64,000 bases of DNA from contig OV277861.1 in the NCBI GenBank assembly GCA_922989275.2, positions 51,747,623 to 51,811,622 on the forward strand. The letters are read 5' to 3'. Source of the stretch: Gari tellinella. Taxonomy: Eukaryota; Mollusca; Bivalvia; Cardiida; Psammobiidae. This document shows, piece by piece, positions 54,557 to 64,000 of this stretch (positions are counted from its first letter, which is position 1; each line of letters begins with the position of its first letter). The position numbers and the translations under genes are program-made. The notes below the pieces were generated by a model. That model saw only the letters and a program-made list of their open reading frames with translations. It was not told where the DNA came from and did no database searches.

Positions 54557-55842
54557 ATCTTTTTTTAAATAAATTGTCCGATTTTTATTGACTAGTCAGT
54601 TCATAACGCATTGACCAAAGGACAGGCTATGTTTAGTCACGTAATAATGAATAATATCAGATGCAAGTATTTTCAAATGACAACTAAATTTTGTAAGGAT
54701 TTATAGCCTGTATGACAAATGGCAGCTAAACACAGGACAAAAGTAATGCTAAAAGATAGATCTTAAAGGAGCTTTTATGCATTACTTTTGTTATGCATTA
54801 AGCAGTCACCTGTCTTGAAAAATCTACATGCTAACTTATTCAATGGTCCCTTATTACAGGTTTGACTTCTGGTATTATTTAGAGCTGACGGCATTCAAAA
54901 TGTGAACTCAAGGGAGGTAACTCGTTTTGTGTAACATTTTGTAAGAACTTCTGGAAATCATGTATAAAATGTAAATTCTACTGTAGATTTTCATTTAATA
55001 GTTGGGACTAGTACAATTAAGTTATATCTATCTAATAAGAGTAACATAAGTGTATGTTAAAGAGCTAGATTTTTTGTTATTTGAGATTTAGTGACTTTTT
55101 CAGAATTTGACTTTTTTAAAAAATTGATATTTCTACTAAATATATCATGAAATATTTTTTTTTGCACAATATCTTATAGTCCCTTTACAGTTTACTTGAA
55201 TATACAGAAATTATTGAGTTACATCATTTTATAAAGAAAATATTCCTGTTCATTAAAAATGGAGCTTTTCTCGACAAATGGTCCTGTGAGAAAAAAAACC
55301 GGCACTGTAATTCTTTTTTATTTGAACGATTTTTCACTCTCCATATGGTATATTTCAATTTAATCAAGGTTTTCAAGAATTATAGCACGGAATAAGCTGA
55401 CCCGCGAACCACCTTAAAGACAGGTGACAAATTACACTTAAAGGCCAGGTGGTAGAGGTAACTCGAGAAAACTTTATTCACAAGCATCTCGCATAGATAT
55501 CAGAAAATACAGTTTCACAGTTAGAACGACAAACCTTTGAAATAGCCTACCAGAAGAAATCGTAAACGCTTAAACACTAAACACAGTCAAAATTAGGATA
55601 GATAAATACTGGCAAAACCAAGAAATAGTTTACAATTACACTGCCCAAATAGATATTAGAAATAAAGTATATATCAAAGAGAAAAAAAAGAGTCCAACAT
55701 AGAGGATCCGATAGGGACTGCGTTGGAAAAGAACCTTAACTACACCTTAAGTAAGTTAAATCACAGTAAACAAGAAACTAGCAAAGGAGTGTTTTGCTTA
55801 TCATTAATTTTGCTATAAGCAGACAAATAGAGAAGGAAAACG
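54557..55842. other. Interior of the 4.17-kb element; hairpin repeat
   Basis: 54735-54791 forms a hairpin on ACAAAAGTAATGC / GCATTACTTTTGT. The rest is AT-rich and unassigned. Confidence 0.5.
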
Positions 55843-55944
55843 TTTATAAAGTCTCATCCAAAGGACTTGGTCCGTCGGGGTATTGAACTTACGACTCCTG
55901 GTATCGAAATGGGGTGCTTAAATCCTTAACCAGGTCCGCCATTG
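55843..55944 (-). mobile_element. tRNA-derived SINE (family A, truncated)
   Basis: On the minus strand the tRNA-like head and the start of the body (TTTATAAA reversed at 55843-55855) match 751-1004. The acceptor pairing is decayed. Confidence 0.7.
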
Positions 55945-56469
55945 ATATATGTTTATAGGTCGGACATGGCAGCAGCGGACTCCAGGCTTTGAGACTGAGC
56001 ATACTCAGTTTGTCAAATTTCTGACTTAATTTTGAAGAGCTATTAGCCGTACATATCTCAAGCTATACTCCGTACAGTTATCGGAAAATATAAACCTATT
56101 ACCCGTACACTGACAGCTGTTTTCTTTTATCAATATCAAAGCTATTTTCACTCTTACACTCGATCCATCACTTGCCTAGACATTCTATATGTTACATGAT
56201 GGCAACACATCCTTAAAATTGTGTATTATATGATAAGGAAAGTGATTGCGAATACATTTTAGTGTTCCACACTACTTTTTTCGATGTACCAGCCCGAGAA
56301 TTATGTGTTAAAAAAGTAGCAACGTGTGTTTTTTGGAGAATCAGAGAGAACCGTATGGTTGGTTTATCATCCTATAAGTAAACTGAAAACATAACAATGC
56401 TGGATTTTCCCTATCCACCACAAAAATTGCATTTTACTTACCCGTAGTCGTATCTTCACAGGCCTTCTG
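55945..56469. other. Interior right end of the 4.17-kb element
   Basis: No coding signal or repeat recognised. Confidence 0.5.
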
Positions 56470-56595
56470 TCGCTTCGCCTGGTACCTATTTCCGGAGTCG
56501 TTGCTATACGGTGACTACGTGTATTTATAAACTAGGGATGCGAAATTGGTTTGTGAGTATATACTTGGATGACAAAAGTACCGTATTACTTTATT

Positions 56596-57195
56596 AGTTA
56601 TACAGTTTATTCCCAGGGTTCGTGAGGATTTATTTCTGGGTGAGGAAACTAATGTTGCCCGAGCCGATAGGCGAGGGTTACATGATTTTACCAGCCGGGA
56701 ATCAATCCTCACGTTACCTGGTAAGAAACTGTATAACGAATTTATTATACTTCAAAGTTTTCACTGTTTCAACGAATTATTTCCAACCATTTCGGCATTT
56801 GCCGTATAAAGCGCCCAGTAAACAGTAACAAAAATCACGTCAAAGCAGATAACGTGCGTAACTGACTTCATACTTCCGAAGGTTGCTATTTAAAAGAAAA
56901 ATAGGCACGCTCGTAGACATCGGCGGCAAAATTTTCCAGAAAAGAATCAAAGACGGTTGTTCAAAGATCAAAACCCGAATGTTTTTTTTCGCCGAGATGG
57001 ACTTATTAACAGAGGATGCACGATCCTGTCAAACAATCGGCCATATTTTTTTCTGCAAAGCAAAGCTGAGGCGGCTGCCAGCCAATGAAATACCTGCATT
57101 TCTATGTACCATGTCAGCTCATAGGGTACATGGATTCACGTCTACGGCTCTATAACCAACCAGAAGTAAAGAATTTACTTTGCAGTATAATAATC
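56596..57195. mobile_element. ~600-bp repeat with foldback head (copy 2)
   Basis: Homologous throughout to 40420-41020, with more decay in the foldback arms. The two copies have different frame breaks, arguing against a protein. Confidence 0.75.
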
Positions 57196-57430
57196 ATGTC
57201 TCTGTGAACTTGGCCTTGTTATTTCCGTGTTTTAGCTTGTTCGGTAATTCCGAATTATAGAAATAATAATGTTCTTGTTCCTTTATTGCATACGATCCCT
57301 AACGGCAACGAAAACTTGGCATGATCTCTTAGCGCTTCATCTTTATTACTTGAACTGATTCTTCAGATTTACTCCTGAATAATAACAAATTTCGTTTGAT
57401 TTCTAGCAACTTAAGTCAAGTTCTTTCAAT

Positions 57431-57684
57431 TACAGTGGAGAAGACGTTTTTCTTTCCCAGTGAACGCATGCATGCTAAAAACTATATTTTCAATTACAAA
57501 CAATTTGGAGCCAGATCAGACGCCGAATAAACCGGCGTCTGATCATACTACAAGCTGATTGTCACTCAGCTTAAGATGAATAGTCTGTCAGAATTGCCGA
57601 AAATTCGTCCTTTCTACTATTTTTTGCGATGCTTTGCGTTTCGTTTGCATTTAAACGAGAAAGAATAACGTATTTTCCACTGTA
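57431..57684. mobile_element. MITE family M1 (diverged)
   Basis: TA-CAGTGGAGAAGACG...TATTTTCCACTG-TA, core GCCGAATAAACCGGC. Confidence 0.85.
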
Positions 57685-57769
57685 GCTACTGATAAGAGTG
57701 TGTACCTCATTAACTCTAAGTGACGCGTTTCTACATGTCCTTTACAAATAGGGTACCTGTGGAGAGTAC

Positions 57770-57840
57770 AAATGTCAACACAGTGTAGACCAGGATCAGA
57801 GGGCTTCTATAGAAACCCACTGGTCAGGTTCTGCACTTTA
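57770..57840. repeat. Imperfect palindrome, CAGAGGGCTT type
   Basis: CACAGTGTAGACCAGGATC at the left with a loose inverse at the right; same type as 38319-38383. Confidence 0.5.
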
Positions 57841-58017
57841 TATTCTGCAAAAAAAGAGAATAGAAATAAAATATTGAAAAAGAACTTAACTGATTGGCAT
57901 TGTAAGGTTCAGGGGTGAACGAATTCAACTACCATATTCATCATTACAATAATTCAGATGCCAGAAAACATTAAAGCATTAATAGTTGGGATTTGGTGGA
58001 TCCACCACTGGAGTATA

Positions 58018-58264
58018 CAGTGGAGAATCTGTTATTCTTTCCCGATAAACGCGTTTACGCTAAAACTATTTTTTCTTTTACAAACAGTTTGGAGCCAGAT
58101 CAGACGCCGGGTTACCCGGCGTCTGATCTGGCTCCAAACTGTTTGCCACCAATATAAACATGAGTTATCAGAATTGTCCAAAAATTGTTCTTTTCTACGT
58201 TTTAGTGTTTTGCGTTTGCGTACGTTTGCGTTTAAAGGGGAAAGAATAACAGATTCTCCACTGT
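58018..58264. mobile_element. MITE family M1
   Basis: CAGTGGAGAATCTGTTATTC to CTCCACTGT, core GCCGGGTTACCCGGC, near-perfect palindrome. The right-hand TA is altered. Confidence 0.88.
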
Positions 58265-58344
58265 CACAGTAGCGCGTTCAATTGCCATTGTTTGCTGTTT
58301 AGGTTAGCAGTTTAAACTCCGTGTGCAGCGTGCAGAGTACATGT

Positions 58345-58745
58345 ACACTAGATACAACTTTTTCTTTCCAAATAACTCCGGTTACGCTTAAACTATTATT
58401 TTCATTGCAAACAGTCTGAAGCCAGAACAGACGTATGGAAGCAGAAGGATTACTTAAAATAGAAGATAGCATAAGACGATGAAAATGGTAAAGAAAGTCC
58501 TCACCAAATAACTATATGTCAATTGCAAATACACGTAGTTTGGAGCCAAATTAGACGACGAGTAACCCGGCGTATATTCTGGGATCCGTTTCATGAAACT
58601 GGCCCCAGGGCTCCGAAACTGTTTGCTTTTCAGTTTAAGACAAATCGTAAGAACTTTCAAAAACATTTATTTTTCTACATTTCATTTGATTGCGTTTGCG
58701 CTTCGTTGGCGTATAAACTGGAAAAATAACATCTTATCCGCTGTA
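58345..58745. mobile_element. Decayed, possibly doubled M1 MITE
   Basis: Two partial cores (near 58410 and 58545) and a right end ATAACATCTTATCCGCTGTA. Symmetry largely lost, a useful contrast to the fresh copies. Confidence 0.6.
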
Positions 58746-58994
58746 CATTTAGATTTAGATCTCTCAAATTTTTTTTCAAGTAGTGTCTTCATAATTGAAA
58801 TAATACTAAACTATGTTTCATCTTTGAAATACAAGTCAAGCCTTTTTTTTTTTTTTATCTAAATATATAATGAACACACACAAATCAAATATACGGATAT
58901 AATTATGTTCGAAGTTTAAACGAAATATCTCCGTTTTTTGGTGATAACAAGATTGTTAAAACACTTGAATTTTGAAAATGTATATTATGTATTG

Positions 58995-59172
58995 CTTCAC
59001 CACTCTATTACGACCTAATTGATTGTATAAAATGCAGGTGCCGTAGTAAATCAAGATGAGAGAAAACAGAAAGGACATTTCTGTTTAACTGTTGCCTTGC
59101 TTTAAGCAGTCACCTGTCGTAAACACTTAATAAATAACATTATTTAGTGGCCCCAATAGAGAGATTTTACAT
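58995..59172. mobile_element. MITE family M2 (diverged)
   Basis: CACTCTATTACGACC at the left, AATAGAGAGATTTTACA at the right, core CAGAAAGGACATTTCTG. Confidence 0.7.
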
Positions 59173-59658
59173 CTATATATATATACAAACGCAGGCGAAC
59201 TTTTATACGGAGCGTACTCCACACTTGTTTCAACCAACTGATCCAGCCTAGCTGTTGTCGGTTGAGGTCGTGAACCTAGTCTGAGCCAAAAGTGATTAAC
59301 ATGTTAATTAACAACAGAGAGTTCGCTTTAGCGCCGTCTAATTTGAAGAGTATGTTTGATACTAAATAGTCTTGTAGGGGATTTAATTGCAAGCATTTAT
59401 ATATAAACATTGGTCTGCGGTTTCCAGGCGGAGAGTCCGGGTCTATTCGAAGTTTTCCTCAAGTCGGTTAACTTATTCACGCCTGGAACTTTTAATTCAA
59501 GTACATTTTTTACAATTAAAGGGTGTTTCTCTGAGCTGGCTCAGAATTGTTTGCAAAGGACATAATGGTTTTAGGCATAACCGTTTTTATTTGTACAAAA
59601 AATAACGTCTTCTCTACTTCATAGACAAGGTATCTTTTTGATAACTTGACGATTCAAA
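59173..59658. other. No gene seen; spacer
   Basis: A short (TA)n run is near 59175. The open frame at 59387-59605 has no motif. Confidence 0.5.
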
Positions 59659-59868
59659 TACAGTAAAACCTCGCTATTACGACCACTAAAACGAAGGCTA
59701 TTTGATTGTATAATAGACAGGCGGCAGCTTAAAGCAAGATGACAGTGAAACAGAAAGCTCCTAAAGGAGCTTTCTGTTTCACTGTCACCTTGCTTTAAGC
59801 GGTCACCTATCGTAAACACCCTAATAATTAACATAATGTAGTGGTCGTAATAGCGAGGTTTTACTGTA
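59659..59868. mobile_element. MITE family M2 (best copy)
   Basis: TA-CAGTAAAACCTCGCTAT...ATAGCGAGGTTTTACTG-TA with ~26-bp TIRs, and a long central palindrome (AGAAAGCTCC / GGAGCTTTCT, flanked by ACAGTGAAAC and its inverse). Confidence 0.9.
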
Positions 59869-59989
59869 CATGCAACTGTTTAAGAATAGAAAACATATTA
59901 ATGCAGAACAAAGATAAAGCAGAACGCTGATATAGGAACTGTATGTTTTATATTTGGTTCGGCATTACAATATCTGCTGTACTAACCCT

Positions 59990-60239
59990 TACAGTGGAGA
60001 ATCTGTTATTCTTTCCCGATAAACGCGTTTACGCTAAAACTATTTTTTCTTTTACAAACAGTTTGGAGCCAGATCAGACGCCGGGTAACCCGGCGTCTGA
60101 TCAGGCTCCAAACTGTTTGCCACCAATATAAACATGAGTTATCAGAATTGTCCGAAAATTGTTCTTTTCTACGTTTTAGGGCTTTGCGTTTGCGTACGTT
60201 TGCGTTTAAACGGGAAAGAATAACAGATTCTCCACTGTA
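59990..60239. mobile_element. MITE family M1 (best copy)
   Basis: TA to TA, ~28-bp TIRs, perfect core GCCGGGTAACCCGGC. Confidence 0.92.
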
Positions 60240-60928
60240 CAACCCCAAAATATCTCGTGTGGGTATTTAATATCCTTTTGGACTTTTCTAGTACAAGCAA
60301 TTGGAACCAGTCTACTGTTGTATTTTTGATTTTATAACAAAAACCAATGACAATATCAAACAGTGTAAACCCTTATCAGGGTCTACACTGTTTGTATATG
60401 TTATCAGTAATCTCTACTGAGGGCTGTATGGTTGAAAGGGTTAATGAGGCATTCATCCCTGAAATTTTTACTGAACAATTCACTATTACTGAATAAATAC
60501 CTTAATAACTATTTCAGTGTTTTTTTGCCCTCTGATCTGGTTCTACACTGTTTGCATGAACAAAAATGTACCCCTTGAAGGTAAATCATTTCAAAGTCTC
60601 ACTGTGTTAAATAGTGATAATTTAGTAAGTTTCTAGTGGCAACACAAGTTCAACTGTACCATATACGGAATCTGTTTGTTTGTTTGTTTTTGGTTTTAAA
60701 TAAAAAGATGAAAAGCGATAAACCATCAACTCATAAACACCCAAATGCACCGCCCGTATCTCAAGTACTTTCGTAATGTTACAGGTGGTTACGTTTCTAA
60801 GAAGATATCTACTTTTTTATGGTCCATGAAGCCAGGCTTTATTGTATTTCATTGTATAATATAAACTGCAGAACAGATATGTTTTTAGTATTGAAACAGA
60901 TAAGTTTTGCTGGTTTGGATTTCATATT
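60240..60928. other. No gene seen; short palindrome
   Basis: Palindrome at 60357-60398 (AAACAGTGTA...TACACTGTTT) resembling a MITE core with the GATCAGACGCC part deleted. No exon. Confidence 0.55.
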
Positions 60929-61130
60929 TTAACCCTTTCAACGCCATAGGCAAGTTACATGTAAGTCGACTTTGCAAACAGTTTAGATCCTGGTCAGACG
61001 CCGTGTCACGCGGCGTCTGATCAGGATCTAAACTGTTTGACATTTGTATCTGTGTTTCGGTAAAACTGCTTTAAATATTACTTTAAAATTAAAATTTAAA
61101 CAGACTATATGGTGGCGATGCACGGGTTAA
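60929..61130. mobile_element. MITE family T2
   Basis: TTAACCCTTTCAACGCC to GGTGGCGATGCACGGGTTAA, core GCCGTGTCACGCGGC. Confidence 0.85.
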
Positions 61131-61573
61131 AACAGGTCGTATAATTTGGCAACGAAAGCGTTAACTCTTTGCGTCTATAAACTGTAACATTTCTGAGAAA
61201 TCTACACGTGATTAAATTATTGAACTTCACTATAATATTAATACGCCCAAGGCTGTCCAAGAACTAGTTCTGAATCCTTGCCATTTCATATTATCGTTTG
61301 CCATTAAGTAGTTGTGCTACAACCAAAAAATAACATAAAATCTATTTCTTTCGAAAAGCAAACGAATTAAATGGGGGTACCAATATTTGATCAGACGATA
61401 TTTTATATATTCGATTGGTTTTGTTTGGAATCCTCTGCAAAGGTATGTCATGTTGAGCCTTTATATAATAAGGGTTCACTGTTGGCAATGAGGGCATTGA
61501 GATATCAAAACCTTTGAAATTTGGATCTATTACTTTCACTGCTTGAAACTAATTTTGCTGCATCTATTACTAC
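61131..61573. other. No gene seen; spacer
   Basis: No repeat or exon recognised. The minus frame at 61342-61539 has no motif. Confidence 0.5.
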
Positions 61574-61582
61574 ATGAATCAT

Positions 61583-61624
<42 letters not shown>

Positions 61625-61666
61625 TACTACTACGACAACTACTACTACTACTACTACTCCTACTAT

Positions 61667-61723
<57 letters not shown>

Positions 61724-61724
61724 A

Positions 61725-61765
<41 letters not shown>

Positions 61766-61795
61766 AACTACTACTACTACTACTACTACTACTAT

Positions 61796-61840
<45 letters not shown>

Positions 61841-62250
61841 AACTACTACTACTACTACTATTACTACTACTACTACTATTACTACTACTACTACTACTAC
61901 TTCCACCACTACTACTACTACTTCTACTACTACTACTACTACTACTACTACTATTTCTACTACTACTACTACTTCCACTACTACTACTTCCACTACTAGT
62001 TCTACTACCGCTAACATTATTGCTACCACTATTTCTGATACTACTACATATACACTACTTATACTACTAATTGTAGTTCTACTATTACTACTACAGCTAC
62101 TACTTATACGCCTACTTTTACTACTACCACTTCTTCTACTTCTACTACATGTACATACATTATTACCACTTCTTCTACTTCTACTACATACATTATTACT
62201 ACTTCTTATTCTAATACTTTTATTACTACTACCCACTTCTTCCAATATTA
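61574..62250. repeat. Long imperfect (ACT)n trinucleotide repeat
   Basis: About 680 bp of ACT units, purest between 61574 and 61990 and increasingly mixed (TTC, ATT, CCA) to the right. It produces long artificial frames of Tyr, Leu or Val on both strands that are not genes. Confidence 0.95.
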
Positions 62251-62921
62251 CTGCGTTTGCTGCCATACATTCTTCTTATTCTACCAAACTAAGTGAACCT
62301 TATGCTACAAATACGCTCGTATTACCAAACCTTCAACAACTTCTTCAACTACTGTTGTTTTAGCATGAGCCAACCTTCTTGCCAATGACAGACATTTACC
62401 ATCAATATAATACCTGGCGTTTAGATAAAAACTGTCTTTTTGATTTATTGCTGTAAAATAAGAAGTCTAGCCTTGAAATTTGACAGCACACGTGTATTTT
62501 GTTTATATTTCGTGGAAATTCTCTCCGTTTGACTGACTGCACATACACTGGCAAAAATACTCCTCTTGTATAGCTGTTTTGTTTACAAATTTTCTTCCTG
62601 TTGTTATCTGGATAGCTTCATGAGTGTCGTCTATAAACAATTAAACCCTATCAACGCCATTTAATAGCTGACTACATTCGACTTTACAAACAGACTGGTC
62701 CCTGATCAGACGCCACGTACGTAACGCAGACAATAATTTCGATACGTCTTCAGTGATTTTTAATCAACGATATGACTGTTATATCTACATATCCTTTTAG
62801 AGGTCCGGACGAGCCACTATCTACAGAACAAGCCCAGGGCTGCCATAAGTTGATCATGAAAAAACCTAAGATTTCCAAATTTTCTTTTTTTCCGCAAGCG
62901 CAATTTTACTAATTGTACCTT
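62251..62921. other. No gene seen; T2 MITE fragment
   Basis: 62641-62740 carries TTAAACCCTATCAACGCC and half of the GATCAGACGCC core. Confidence 0.55.
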
Positions 62922-63060
62922 AAACCCTTTACCCCATAGTCTATTTTTAATTTGAAGACACGTGGCCACTTAAAGTAGGCTAAAAGTAAAGCAGAATGCG
63001 CCTTAAGGCGCATTCTGCTTTACTTCCAGCCTGCTTTAAGCTAGCATCTGCTAGAATAAA
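62922..63060. mobile_element. MITE family T1 (3' part missing)
   Basis: Left end TTAAACCCTTTACCCC, core GCGCCTTAAGGCGC, then breaks off at GCTAGAATAAAAAT. Confidence 0.8.
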
Positions 63061-63639
63061 AATCCGAAGATTTCGGAAAAATCCGGAGAATTGGCAGCCT
63101 TGCCAGCCCTTTCCTTATCAATTCAATTGTCTATACTAAAGAGAACCTTGGACACACACTATAAATGTTTTGCTGCCCGCACAAAAGCTGTAGTGCGTTT
63201 AGATCAGCATTGTTTATCTATAAAGAAATAATTCAGTAAGTACACAGGGTGATTAAATTGCAAAAATCCAAGCATAAATGGTTTACAACTTACCAGACAA
63301 AATGTCTTCTTCAATTAGCTGTTATATTTTAATACTATTGTATAACAACACAAAAGCATAGCCTTTCGGCATCTGTTAAGTTCATTTGTTTAAAGGTAAT
63401 GTTAGATAGATAAATAATACAACCTATGGCCAGTAAGAAGTCAAAGACAAATAACAAATTACACTACAATTAGTAAGTGTAGTTTGTTTAATGTAGGGCG
63501 CAAGTTATACATAAAGCTAAACACGCAATTTCATTCTGCATTAACATGCTACTTATCTTAAAGAGTGTCAGTTTTTTCTATCGAATATTCTGTTAATTTG
63601 AAAACGCGCCTTTCACGTTGTATGACTGATACATGTAAA
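63061..63639. other. No gene seen; spacer
   Basis: No exon or repeat boundary recognised. Confidence 0.5.
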
Positions 63640-63960
63640 CATCTCTATAATAGATAACTCTACCATCAGTTCGGGAAGTTGCGGGTTCAATCCCCGGCCG
63701 GGTCAAACCAAAGACTTGAACATTGGTAGTAATGGCTTCCCTCCTTGACGCTCAGGATTTCGGGTTAGCATTACGACTGGTTCGTCGGTGTCAGGATAAA
63801 GTGACCGGCCGTGTACAGTCCCAATGGTGCACCTAAAAAGTGCCCCTTTTCATAATCATCAGAATTGATGGCGTAGAAGTAATAAATAGAAATAGAAATC
63901 ATCAAGTCAAAAGTACCCTTATTTCTATAGTTAAACTGTGATATCCCCAGCTCCTTAAAG
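63640..63960 (+). mobile_element. tRNA-derived SINE (family B)
   Basis: tRNA-like 3' half with box B GGTTCAATCCCCGG (about 63685-63698) and acceptor-side GCCGGGTC, then a body with TGACGCTCAGGATTTCGGG and GGTGTCAGGATAAAGTGACC. Body wording is typical of mollusc SINEs (from memory). The head is decayed at its 5' side. Confidence 0.65.
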
Positions 63961-64000
63961 CCAAACATATAAATAATCTTAAGTTAAAACGTGACTTCTG

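Larger units (their letters stand above)
52345..56513. mobile_element. 4.17-kb element with perfect 44-bp TIRs and 5-bp duplication
   Basis: 44-bp terminal inverted repeats without a mismatch (left begins CACCGTATAGCAACGACTCC), flanked by ACTAC on both sides (52340-52344, 56514-56518). No transposase is visible inside. Contents: an exon-like open frame (53062-53313), a tRNA-like repeat (54484-54556), a hairpin repeat (about 54700-54790), a truncated SINE (55843-55944) and unassigned DNA. CAC ends and a 5-bp duplication are shared with the element at 24459-26187. Confidence 0.85.

Noticed and set aside
61505..62266. Long frames rich in Val, Leu or Tyr on both strands
   Set aside because: They are translations of the ACT trinucleotide repeat in different phases.

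Overview
The window is animal nuclear DNA, most likely from a bivalve mollusc. It is AT-rich, has GT-AG introns, and is crowded with repeats of bivalve type: ~160-bp tandem-repeat elements of the BIV160/pearl kind, palindrome-centred MITEs, tRNA-derived SINEs, several non-LTR retrotransposons, and pipsqueak/pogo and hAT transposases. I see no prokaryotic or organellar signal. Nearly all long open frames belong to transposons or cross simple repeats.

The host gene content that can be supported is a tandem pair of three-exon genes on the + strand encoding small secreted, probably GPI-anchored Ly6/uPAR (three-finger) proteins with ten cysteines. Copy 1 has coding exons at 28705-28759, 31906-32040 and 34401-34573 and forms a complete 120-codon frame. 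Copy 2 (42821-42874, 47998-48126, 49745-49929) has the same phases and cysteine plan, but its first exon lacks one base, which puts the signal-peptide start codon out of frame with the rest. Just upstream of exon 2 of copy 1 lie three extra, truncated tandem copies of the acceptor and the start of that exon.

Layout: 1-2.4 kb SINE, a 203-bp tandem duplication and a foldback repeat; 2.4-6.8 kb a decayed LINE on the minus strand; 7.4-10.2 kb a broken pipsqueak/pogo transposon with a PHD-like finger and a MITE inside its coding region; 10.4-11.7 kb a tandem-repeat element with a terminal hairpin; 12 kb a second pipsqueak remnant; 15.4-21.8 kb a hAT transposase split by a pearl/Helentron-like element which itself holds a short relative of the hAT; 22.2-23.2 kb a LINE fragment; 24.5-26.2 kb a TIR element with 5-bp target duplication; 26.6-28.3 kb SINE and repeat element; 28.7-49.9 kb the Ly6 pair, whose introns and spacer hold two more pearl-like copies, a 5'-truncated RNase H LINE and many MITEs; 50-61 kb dense MITEs and a 4.17-kb element with perfect 44-bp TIRs that contains an exon-like open frame; 61.6-62.3 kb a ~700-bp ACT trinucleotide repeat; then sparse repeats to the end.

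The most unusual signals are: (1) at least four MITE families, with TA or TTAA target sites and unrelated ends, each carry a near-perfect central palindrome; two unrelated families share the same one, and arm bases change in matched pairs between copies; (2) elements with a 5' hairpin, subterminal inverted repeats, ~160-bp internal tandem repeats and a CTCTTGTT 3' end, sitting in T-runs as Helentron-derived elements do; (3) two elements with TIRs starting CACC and 5-bp target duplications, one of them carrying the exon-like frame; (4) repeated exon-2 acceptors in the Ly6 gene. All functional statements are inferences from sequence reading alone; no searches were run.
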